A stretch of DNA of 8,421 nt, from assembly GCA_021784995.1 (NCBI GenBank), contig JAJYHA010000282.1, forward strand, positions 1 through 8,421, written 5' to 3'. Position 1 is the stretch's first letter. The number at the start of each line of letters is the position of its first letter. Positions 1 through 6,216 of this stretch are shown here, in pieces. This stretch comes from Myxococcales bacterium. Lineage in GTDB: Bacteria > Myxococcota > Myxococcia > Myxococcales > Anaeromyxobacteraceae. The translations under genes were made by a program, and so were the position numbers. The notes under the pieces were generated by a model. That model was not told the origin of the DNA, made no database searches, and worked only from the letters and a program-made list of their open reading frames with translations.

Positions 1-571
1 CGCGCGCCCGCTCGGCGATCCGGTCGGCGTCGCGCGCGGTCGCCGCGGAGACCAGCAGGAGCACGGCGCGCGGCTCGGGCGCCAGCCGGAGCGCCACGTC
101 GAGGGCGCGCTCGGACGCCGGGGACCCGTCGTAGGCGACCACCACCGCCGGCGCCGCGCGCGAGGGGCGCCCCCTCGCCGTGCCGGCCAGCACCACCAGA
201 TCGGCCCGGCTCGAGGCGTGCATCACCTCGCGGCGCAGCTGGCCGCGCGCCACGCGGAAGGACCAGCTGACCCCCCGCGCGGCGGCCGCCGTCGCGAGCG
301 CCTCCCGGAGCGCGGCGGCCGTGGCCCGGAGCTCCGACTCCAGGCCCGGTCGGTCCATGGGGCGGCGCGCGCCCGACGGCAGCGAGACCTCGGACGCGAA
401 CGGGAGGCCCGCGGCCCGCAGGACGCGGACGTCCTCCACGAAGAGGCCCTCCAGCTCGGCGCCGAGACCGGCGGCGAGCGCGATCCCGGCCGTCAGCGCG
501 TCGCGGCCGGTGCCGGAGGCGCCGAGCGCCACCAGGATCCGCCGGACGGCCGGGAGCGCCCGCGAGGTCAT
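1..571 (-). CDS. Tandem universal stress protein (UspA family), 3' end beyond the window
   Basis: My translation from the ATG at 571-569 stays open to the left edge, giving 190 residues, so the C-terminus is missing. Domain 1 (about residues 10-136) opens with the Usp first strand RRILVALGASGTGRDALTAG and ends with a strand reading ADLVVLAGTARG. A second Usp-like start, AVVVAYDGSPASERALDVAL, lies at about residues 142-161, so this is a two-domain Usp rather than the usual single domain of about 140-150 residues. The G-2x-G-9x-G(S/T) ATP-binding signature is not clear in domain 1, so nucleotide binding is uncertain. Usp proteins are cytoplasmic and act in stress survival, usually without a known reaction. 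The start overlaps the stop of the Lon-like gene as ATGA (568-571), and a purine-rich stretch (GGGGAAGA, 576-583) within that gene could serve as ribosome binding site. Translational coupling is inferred. I am confident of the family, not of the specific role. Confidence 0.85.
   Translation of the reverse strand, partial: MTSRALPAVRRILVALGASGTGRDALTAGIALAAGLGAELEGLFVEDVRVLRAAGLPFASEVSLPSGARRPMDRPGLESELRATAAALREALATAAAARGVSWSFRVARGQLRREVMHASSRADLVVLAGTARGRPSRAAPAVVVAYDGSPASERALDVALRLAPEPRAVLLLVSAATARDADRIAERAR
568..571 (-). promoter_or_regulatory. ATGA stop-start overlap coupling Lon-like protease to Usp
   Basis: Read on the minus strand, the TGA stop of the protease (570-568) and the ATG of the Usp gene (571-569) share four bases. 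Such overlaps are a well-known sign of translational coupling in bacterial operons. The overlap itself is seen directly; the coupling is inferred. Confidence 0.8.
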
Positions 572-2949
572 GCGCTCTTCCCCGGCTCGTCGCGTGCGGC
601 GAAGGCGCGCGCGGCGGCGGCGAGCTCCGCGAGGCGCGCACCCACCCGCTCGTTCACGGCGGCCGCGGGGGTGCCGGTCAGGAGCTCGATCCCCTCGTCC
701 ACCTCGGTCACCGCCCAGACCCGGAACGTCCCGGCGGCGCAGGCCTCCACCACGTCGGCGCGGAGCATGAGGTGCTTGACGTTGGCGGCCGGGACGACCA
801 CGCCCTGCGTGCCGTCGAGGCCCCGGGCCCGGCACACGTCGAAGAAGCCCTCGATCTTCTCGTTGACCCCGCCGATCGGCTGCACCTGGCCGAGCTGGTT
901 CACCGACCCGGTCACGGCGATCCCCTGCCGGATCGGGAGGCCGGAGAGGGCCGAGAGCAGCGCGTACAGCTCCGCGGAGGAGGCGCTGTCCCCCTCCACG
1001 CCCCCGTACGACTGCTCGAACACGATGCTCGCGGAGAGCGTGAAGGGGCGATCGGCCGCGAACCGCGAGGCGAGGTACCCCGCCAGGATCAGCACCCCCT
1101 TCGAGTGGATGGGGCCACCCAGCTCCACCTCCCGCTCGATGTCCACCACCTCGCCCTTGCCGAGTCGCACGCGGGCCGTGATGCGGCTGGGCTGCCCGAA
1201 CGTGAACTGCCCCGCCTGGACGACCGAGAGCCCGTTCACCTGGCCCACCGTGGCGCCGGCGGTCGCGATGAGGAGGGTGCCGCGCACGATCTCGTCCAGC
1301 ACGCGCGCGCGCAGGCGGCCGTGGCGCTCGAGCTGCGCGCCCAGGGCGCGGTCCACGTCGGCCGCCGCGACCACGTCGTGGCCCGCCACCGACGCGGCGT
1401 GGTCCGCCTCGCGCGCCAGGTCGACCACCGCGGCCAGGTCGGCGGTGAGCCGGTCGGCGTCCTCGGCCAGGCGCGCGGCGCGCTCCACCACCACGCCCAC
1501 CGCCTCGCGGGAGAACGGGCGCAGCCCCGCCGCGCGCGCCACGGTGGCCACCAGCTGCGCGTAGCCTGGCTCGTTGCCGTCGCGCGGGAAGGAGTCCTCG
1601 AAGTCGGCCGCCACCTTGAAGTGCTCCAGGAACTCCGGGTCGTAGGCGGCGAGGAGGTGGTGGAGCCACCGCTCCCCGATCAGCACCACCTTCACGTCGA
1701 GCGGGATGGGCTCGGGCTCGAGCGTCGCCGCGCCCGAGAAGCCGTACATGCGCTCCGGTGTGTCGATGCGGATCCGGCGGGCGTCCAGGGCGCGCTTGAG
1801 CTGCTCCCAGGAGAGCGGCTGCGCGAGCAGGCGGCGCGCGTCGAGCACCAGGTACCCGCCGTTGGCGCGGTGCAGGGCGCCCGGCCGGATCAGGGTGAAG
1901 TCGGTCACCAGCGTGCCGAACTGCGCGTGGTGCTCGATGCGCCCGAACAGGTTGGCGTAGGTGGGGAGGTCCTCGTGGACGACGGGCGCGCCCGGCGTGG
2001 CCGCGTTGTCCACCACGACGTTGACGCGGTAGCGCTTCAGCGCCGGCGTCTCGAGCAGGAGCTTGCGCAGCTGGCCCGCGGCGTCGGACGCCTCGGTCGA
2101 GCCCAGCAGCTCGTGCACGTTCTCCACCACGTCGCGCTGGACCGCCTCGAGGTGGACGAGGATCTGCGGCACGTCCGCGTGCCGGTGGCGCAGCTCCTCC
2201 ATGAGGTGGTCCACCGCGTAGAGCGTGACCTCCCGGTTCAGCTCCTTGACGCGCTCCCGGTGCTCGCGCTCGAGCTGCGGCATGCCGCGCAGGGCCGCCT
2301 GCAGCTCCTCCTGGATGGCGCCGATGTCGCGCTGGATGCGCGCCTGCTCCTCGGTCGGCAGCTGGTGGAACTGCTCCGGATCCAGGACCTCGCCGCCCTC
2401 CTTCACCGGCGCGACCGCCAGCCCCACCGGCGTCCTCACCACGGTGACCCGCCGCTCCTCGGCGTGGGCCTGCACCGCCCGCATCACCTGATCGCGCCGC
2501 TCCGCCAGCTGCTTCTCCAGCACCTGCAGGCGCGTGCGGTAGTCCTCGCTCTCGAAGACGGCCGGGATGGAGGCGCCCAGATCCTCCACCAGGCGCTCCA
2601 TGTCGCGCCGCAGCGCTGCGGCGCGCCCGCGCGGCAGCCGCAGCGCGCGCGGCTTCTGCGGGTCGTCGAAGTTGTTGAGGTAGCACCAATCTCCCGCCGC
2701 GCCGTCGCTCGCCGCCCGCCGCGCGAGGACCCGCAGGGCCGCGGTGCGACGCCCCCGGCCCGGAGGGCCGAGCACGAAGATGTGGTACCCGGGCCCGTGG
2801 ACTGCCGTGCCGAACTCGAGCGCCGCCAGCGCGCGCTGCTGGCCGAGCGGCTCCGCGAGGTCGGCCACCTCGGCCGTGGTCTCGAACGGGAGCGCCGCGA
2901 CCGCGCAGCGGCGGTGGAGCTGGTCGGCGGAGAGCGGTCGGGACGCCAT
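568..2949 (-). CDS. Lon-like ATP-dependent protease (AAA_32 / YcbZ-type Lon family)
   Basis: This 793-residue protein is close to full length for the AAA_32 plus Lon protease family, and should unfold and degrade cytoplasmic proteins. In order it has the family N-terminus (LSADQLHRRC), a Walker A-like GPPGRGRRT at residues 61-69, a charged, probably coiled-coil insert (about 110-300), the family block LFGRIEHHAQFGTLVTDF (about 334-351), and a Walker B-like GGYLVLDA (364-371). The C-terminal Lon domain has GDSASSAE with the likely catalytic Ser655 and PIGGVNEKIE with Lys698. Walker A has Arg where Lys is usual, and Walker B lacks the Glu after Asp. I chose ATG 2949 because homology begins right after it. 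A GTG at 3042 would add 31 residues that do not look like the family. An AGGAG lies 17 bases upstream, further than ideal. The next gene (Usp) overlaps by 4 bases. Its substrates cannot be read from the sequence. Confidence 0.93.
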   Translation of the reverse strand: MASRPLSADQLHRRCAVAALPFETTAEVADLAEPLGQQRALAALEFGTAVHGPGYHIFVLGPPGRGRRTAALRVLARRAASDGAAGDWCYLNNFDDPQKPRALRLPRGRAAALRRDMERLVEDLGASIPAVFESEDYRTRLQVLEKQLAERRDQVMRAVQAHAEERRVTVVRTPVGLAVAPVKEGGEVLDPEQFHQLPTEEQARIQRDIGAIQEELQAALRGMPQLEREHRERVKELNREVTLYAVDHLMEELRHRHADVPQILVHLEAVQRDVVENVHELLGSTEASDAAGQLRKLLLETPALKRYRVNVVVDNAATPGAPVVHEDLPTYANLFGRIEHHAQFGTLVTDFTLIRPGALHRANGGYLVLDARRLLAQPLSWEQLKRALDARRIRIDTPERMYGFSGAATLEPEPIPLDVKVVLIGERWLHHLLAAYDPEFLEHFKVAADFEDSFPRDGNEPGYAQLVATVARAAGLRPFSREAVGVVVERAARLAEDADRLTADLAAVVDLAREADHAASVAGHDVVAAADVDRALGAQLERHGRLRARVLDEIVRGTLLIATAGATVGQVNGLSVVQAGQFTFGQPSRITARVRLGKGEVVDIEREVELGGPIHSKGVLILAGYLASRFAADRPFTLSASIVFEQSYGGVEGDSASSAELYALLSALSGLPIRQGIAVTGSVNQLGQVQPIGGVNEKIEGFFDVCRARGLDGTQGVVVPAANVKHLMLRADVVEACAAGTFRVWAVTEVDEGIELLTGTPAAAVNERVGARLAELAAAARAFAARDEPGKSA

Positions 2950-3087
2950 GACGACGGTCCAGCGAGCTCCTGGGACGACACCAAGGTAGCACCACCGCTG
3001 CCCGCTCCGGTGCAGGCGAAGGGGCCGCCGCGATCGGCGCACCCCCGATGCGTGCGGCCCGGACCCGGCATGACGAGAGGCGGCCGC

Positions 3088-3104
3088 GGCGGGCCGTGCC
3101 CGCC
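3088..3104. repeat. Perfect inverted repeat (7-bp arms, 3-base loop)
   Basis: GGCGGGC (3088-3094), CGT, then GCCCGCC (3098-3104) form a perfect all-G/C stem with a minimal loop. It lies about 134 bases before the ACT start and about 140 bases before the Lon-like start. It has no T-run, so it is not a standard terminator. It could be a transcript leader hairpin or an operator, but short G/C palindromes are also common by chance at this composition. Confidence 0.35.
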
Positions 3105-3225
3105 CTCACGGCGAGGCGCGGGCGGCCCTGCTGGTCTCCCGTGGGGCGAGGAGCGCGTCAGATTGTCGCGCCGTTCCCGCTGCTTTCGTCGGGTATCCTC
3201 GCTGCGGCCCGGCGTGGCGGGTCAT

Positions 3226-3234
3226 GGGGGAGAG
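3226..3234 (+). promoter_or_regulatory. Ribosome binding site of the ACT gene
   Basis: GGGGGAGAG lies just before the ATG at 3238 with a 3-base gap after its last G, or about 5 bases after the GGAG core. This supports 3238 as the start. The ATG at 3224 is out of frame with the ACT domains. Confidence 0.6.
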
Positions 3235-3237
3235 TTC

Positions 3238-3669
3238 ATGGAGGTCTCACAGATTTCCATCTTCCTGGAGAACCGCTCGGGAGGGCTCGCCGACGTGGTC
3301 GACGTGCTGGCGAGGAACGGAGTGGACATGAAGGCCGTCTCGGTGGCCGACATGTCCGACTTCGGGATCCTGCGGCTCATCGTCGACGACGCCGACCGGA
3401 CGCGCGGCGTCCTCAAGGACGCCGGCTTCACGGTGGACAAGACCAGCGTGGTGGCGGTCCAGGTCCCCGACCGTCCGGGCGGGCTCGCCGAGACCCTCGA
3501 CGCCCTCCGCAGCGGCGGGATCAACGTGGAATACATGTATTCGGCGGCCCGCAAGAGCGGTGACGTCGCGGTCATCATCTTCCGGTTCGACGACGCACCG
3601 AAGGCCATCGAGACGCTGGCGCGATCCGGGATCGCGGTGCTCGACCGGCTCGACGACGTGCGGAACTGA
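3238..3669 (+). CDS. Tandem ACT-domain protein (amino-acid binding, COG4747-like)
   Basis: This 143-residue cytoplasmic protein consists of two ACT domains and nothing else. ACT1 spans about residues 3-66 and has the turn ENRSGGLADVVDVL. ACT2 spans about residues 71-137 and has the matching PDRPGGLAETLDAL followed by GGINVEYMYS. The repeated (N/D)RxGGLA turn is where ACT domains usually bind an amino acid at a dimer interface. No catalytic or DNA-binding domain is attached, so it probably senses an amino acid or serves as a partner subunit. In related bacteria such small double-ACT proteins often sit near phenylacetate-CoA ligase or indolepyruvate oxidoreductase genes (from memory), but neither is present here. 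A good ribosome binding site supports the ATG at 3238. The cytochrome synthase follows after 133 bases in the same direction, so co-transcription is possible but not shown. The ligand is unknown. Confidence 0.9.
   Translation: MEVSQISIFLENRSGGLADVVDVLARNGVDMKAVSVADMSDFGILRLIVDDADRTRGVLKDAGFTVDKTSVVAVQVPDRPGGLAETLDALRSGGINVEYMYSAARKSGDVAVIIFRFDDAPKAIETLARSGIAVLDRLDDVRN
3529..3542. repeat. Perfect 14-bp AT-rich palindrome inside the ACT gene
   Basis: GAATACATGTATTC is its own reverse complement and spans codons 98-102 (Glu-Tyr-Met-Tyr-Ser) of the ACT gene. Ten of its 14 bases are A or T in an otherwise very G+C-rich gene. GAA and TAT are minority codon choices here, although the second Tyr codon is TAC two codons earlier. 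It could be a protein-binding site or simply the result of coding for a conserved EYMYS-type turn. Confidence 0.5.
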
Positions 3670-3802
3670 ACGCGGCGACCGCCGCCAGCGCGACAAGGGG
3701 GAGGCGCCTCACAGGGGGGATGCGCGGGAGCGGCCGCCCGTTCCCGGGCCGTCGTGCGTCCCGTGCGTGACCTTCACCCGAAAACGTGGCAGTTTCCCGC
3801 GC

Positions 3803-6091
3803 ATGAAGAAGCTGCTCGGCGCCCTCGCCTCGCTCAAACTGGCCGTCATCCTCTTGATCTTGCTGTTGATCGGACTCGCCACCGGGACCATCTTCGAGTC
3901 CTCGAGCGGGTCTGCCGAGGCGGCGCGCCTCGTGTACTACGCGCCGTGGTTCCTGGGCCTCGAGGGGCTCTTCGCCGTCAACGTGCTCGCCTCCCTGGTG
4001 TCACTCTTTCCGTGGGGGAAGGGGCGCATCGGCTACCTCACGACGCACGGGGCCATGATCGTCATCCTGGCCGGCGCCGTGGTTTCGTTCTTCTTCAAGG
4101 TCGAAGGCCGGCTGATGCTGTGGGAGGGTGAGAGCGGGAGCGAGATCGTCAACACCGATGCTCAAGGCGCCGTCCTAGGGAGGACGACGCTGCCCTTCGC
4201 GGTGAAGCTCGACAGGTTCACGATCGGACACTACCCGGGCACGATGCAGCCGTCGCAGTTCCGCAGCGACGTCGAGGTCCTGGAGCCCGGCCGGCAGCCC
4301 CTCGTGACCGCCCTCTGGATGAATCACCCGCTCGAGCACGGGGGCTGGACCTTCTTCCAGTCGAGCTACCAGCAGTCGGGCGGTCGCCAGGCGACCGTGC
4401 TCTCGGTGTCGCGCGATCCCGGCCAGCCTGTCGTGTTCGTCGGGTACGGCCTGCTCGTGCTCGGCATGTGCATCGTCCTGGGAACGCGCATCTCGCAGGC
4501 GCGCGAGCGCGCACGCCAGGAGGGGGCGGCCCTGGGACCGGGGAGCGGGCCCGGCCGAGGCGTCGCCGTCGTCGCGCTCCTGGCGCTCGGCCTGGCCGGG
4601 CTGGCGCGCGCGGACGACGGGACGACGGAGGCGATGCGGCACCTCCCGGTGCAGTACGACGGACGCGTCATGCCGCTCGACACGCTGGCGCGCGAGGCGG
4701 TCTGGAAGGTGACCGGCGCGCGCGCGTGGCACGGCGAGGACCCGGTCGACACCGCCACCGGCTGGTGGTTCCGTCCCGAGCAGGCGAGGCGGGCGCCGGT
4801 GGTCGAGCTCGGGAGCGCCGAGCTGGTGGCGGTCGCCGGGTGGCCCGCCGGGGTGACGCACGCCTCCTTCGACGACATCGTGTCCAACGCGGCCATCATG
4901 GGCACGATGGATCAGGCGCACCGCGCCGCGCAGGCCGGGATCCCGCGCTCGGGCGCGATGGGCGCCGCCGAGAAGCTCGAGGAGCGGCTCGTGCTCCTCC
5001 AGCGCTTCCTGCAGCGCGACGTCATTCGCCCGTTGCCCCCGCCGGGCGACGTCACCCAGCGCTGGAACGTCCTCGAGGTGCGCGGCGCGCCCGAGCTGGC
5101 CGCCGTGGCGACGGGGCCGCGGCTGCAGGGCTGGCCCCCGCCCGCCGCCATCGAGCGCGAGCTCGCCTACAACGCGATCCGCCCGGTGCGCATCGCCTGG
5201 ATCGTGCTCCTCTTCGCGCTCGTCGTCTCCGTCGTGGGGTGGAATCGCCGGAGCCGGCTGCTCGACGGGCTCGGCCTGGCCGGGCTGGTGGCCGGCTTCG
5301 CCGTGATGACGTGGGGCATCGCCACGCGCTGGCAGATCGCGGATCGCATCCCCGCCTCGAACATGTACGAGTCGCTGCTCTTCCTGGCCTGGGGCGTGGG
5401 GCTCTTCGCGGTGGTGGCCTTCGCGGTGATGCGCAACCGGCTGGTGGTGCTGAACGCCAACGCCATGGCCGCCCTCACCATGATGCTCACGGACCTGCTC
5501 CCCATCGACGGCTTCGTCCACCCGGTCCCGCCGGTCCTGTCCGGCACGCCGTGGCTGGCGATCCACGTGCCCATCATCATGGTGAGCTACTCGGTGCTGG
5601 CGCTGGGCGTCGTGGTGGCGCACATGCAGATCGGCTTCACCATCTTCGCCCCGCGCCGCGAGCAGCTCATCGGCCGCATGAACGACCTGCTCTACTGGTA
5701 CATCCACGTGGGCTCGATCCTGCTCATCGCGGGCATCCTGACCGGCTCGATCTGGGCAGCGTCGTCGTGGGGCCGGTACTGGGGCTGGGATCCGAAGGAG
5801 GTCTGGTCGCTCGTCGCCTTCCTCGCCTACGTCGCCATCCTGCACGGGCGCTGGGATCGGTTCATCGGGCGCTTCGGCGTGGCCGCCATCAGCATCATCG
5901 CCTTCCAGACCATCCTGATGACCTACCTGGGGGTGAACTTCGTGCTCACCACCGGGATGCACTCGTACGCGATGGGGGACTCCCCCGTCGTGCTGTGGAT
6001 GGTGGCCGTCGCGGTCCTGGAGCTGGCCTTCCTGTCCTGGGGCCTCGTCGCGCAGCGCCGGAACGATCGCGCGGCGGTCCTCCTGGCCTGA
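3803..6091 (+). CDS. ccsBA: Fused ResB-CcsA cytochrome c synthase (CcsBA, System II)
   Basis: This 762-residue inner-membrane protein exports heme and attaches it to CXXCH sites of apocytochromes c on the periplasmic side. The ResB-like part (about residues 1-230) has membrane segments near 11-31, 48-69, 78-98 and 209-228 around a periplasmic domain. A further hydrophobic segment (253-270, ending ARADD) leads to a second periplasmic region (about 271-461). The CcsA part follows with about nine segments. The WWD motif SWGRYWGWDPKE is at 655-666. His588 (WLAIH) and His720 (TTGMH) match the two external heme ligands, and His82 and His681 match the two membrane histidines of characterised CcsBA proteins. 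Positively charged loops place the WWD and both external histidines outside. Start ATG 3803 gives MKKLLGALASLKLAV, a good N-terminus, but no Shine-Dalgarno is evident; an in-frame GTG at 3767 is the alternative. A thiol-reducing partner (ResA/CcsX) is not in the window. Confidence 0.95.
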   Translation: MKKLLGALASLKLAVILLILLLIGLATGTIFESSSGSAEAARLVYYAPWFLGLEGLFAVNVLASLVSLFPWGKGRIGYLTTHGAMIVILAGAVVSFFFKVEGRLMLWEGESGSEIVNTDAQGAVLGRTTLPFAVKLDRFTIGHYPGTMQPSQFRSDVEVLEPGRQPLVTALWMNHPLEHGGWTFFQSSYQQSGGRQATVLSVSRDPGQPVVFVGYGLLVLGMCIVLGTRISQARERARQEGAALGPGSGPGRGVAVVALLALGLAGLARADDGTTEAMRHLPVQYDGRVMPLDTLAREAVWKVTGARAWHGEDPVDTATGWWFRPEQARRAPVVELGSAELVAVAGWPAGVTHASFDDIVSNAAIMGTMDQAHRAAQAGIPRSGAMGAAEKLEERLVLLQRFLQRDVIRPLPPPGDVTQRWNVLEVRGAPELAAVATGPRLQGWPPPAAIERELAYNAIRPVRIAWIVLLFALVVSVVGWNRRSRLLDGLGLAGLVAGFAVMTWGIATRWQIADRIPASNMYESLLFLAWGVGLFAVVAFAVMRNRLVVLNANAMAALTMMLTDLLPIDGFVHPVPPVLSGTPWLAIHVPIIMVSYSVLALGVVVAHMQIGFTIFAPRREQLIGRMNDLLYWYIHVGSILLIAGILTGSIWAASSWGRYWGWDPKEVWSLVAFLAYVAILHGRWDRFIGRFGVAAISIIAFQTILMTYLGVNFVLTTGMHSYAMGDSPVVLWMVAVAVLELAFLSWGLVAQRRNDRAAVLLA

Positions 6092-6203
6092 CGGCGCGTT
6101 CGCCGCCCGCGCGCGAAGGCCGGTCGGCACGAGCGCGGGGAGCGGGGAGGCGGAGGAGCGCAGGCCCTCGCGCCGTGCGCGTGACCGGGTGCAGGCAGCG
6201 CCT
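6092..6203. other. Convergent gap between the cytochrome synthase and phosphatase genes
   Basis: The 112-base gap lies between converging genes and holds no supportable gene. It contains a short hairpin directly after the synthase stop (CGGCG-cgtt-CGCCG, 6092-6105) and the left arm of a larger imperfect one (6185-6216). Neither has a T-run on either strand, so termination is either Rho-dependent or relies on hairpins alone. Confidence 0.5.
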
Positions 6204-6216
6204 TCAGCGCGCCCGG
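6185..6216. repeat. Nested imperfect inverted repeat spanning the phosphatase stop
   Basis: CCGGGTGC (6185-6192) pairs with GCGCCCGG (6209-6216) through one G-T wobble. Between them AGGC-agc-GCCT (6193-6203) forms a smaller hairpin. The structure straddles the phosphatase stop (6206-6204) at the convergent junction, a natural place for a terminator, but there is no following T-run. A role in termination is only a guess. Confidence 0.3.

Larger units (their letters stand above)
2950..3237. other. Divergent intergenic region between the Lon-like and ACT genes
   Basis: These 288 bases separate two divergently transcribed genes and must hold the promoters of both. I see no convincing -35/-10 pair. 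A TATCCT at 3194-3199 resembles a -10 box for the ACT gene, but nothing like TTGACA lies 16-18 bases before it. The region is G+C-rich throughout and holds a strong hairpin at 3088-3104. Six-frame readings across it look like shadow coding. I find no small gene or RNA gene that I can support. Confidence 0.6.

Noticed and set aside
1300..1313. Alternating purine-pyrimidine tract (also near 4716-4728) as Z-DNA-prone element
   Set aside because: Short CG alternations are expected from Ala-Arg codons at this G+C content and both lie within coding sequence.
180..1564. Plus-strand frames opposite the Usp and Lon-like genes
   Set aside because: They are shadow frames rich in Arg, Ala and Ser. The minus strand gives well-matched Usp and Lon proteins over the same bases.
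2950..3042. 31-residue N-terminal extension of the Lon-like protein from GTG 3042
   Set aside because: The extension is basic and unlike the family N-terminus, which begins right at the ATG at 2949, and no ribosome binding site precedes the GTG.
3194..3199. TATCCT as a -10 box for the ACT gene
   Set aside because: It matches four of six consensus positions, but there is no -35-like hexamer at suitable spacing; TTGTCG at 3163 is 25 bases away.
772..3237. Long plus-strand open frame opposite the Lon-like gene that runs in frame into the ACT gene
   Set aside because: Its translation is low-complexity, rich in Arg, His, Glu and Val, as expected of a frame antisense to G+C-rich coding. The opposite strand has clear Lon family motifs, and the ACT homology starts only at 3238.
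3736..3749. GCCCG-ttcc-CGGGC hairpin after the ACT gene as a terminator
   Set aside because: The stem is only five base pairs with no T-run, and it sits 67 bases past the stop. It is easily explained by chance at this base composition.
4175..6130. 651-codon open frame antisense to the cytochrome synthase
   Set aside because: Its composition is dominated by His, Asp, Arg, Gly and Pro with no domain pattern, while the plus strand carries membrane segments and the WWD motif.
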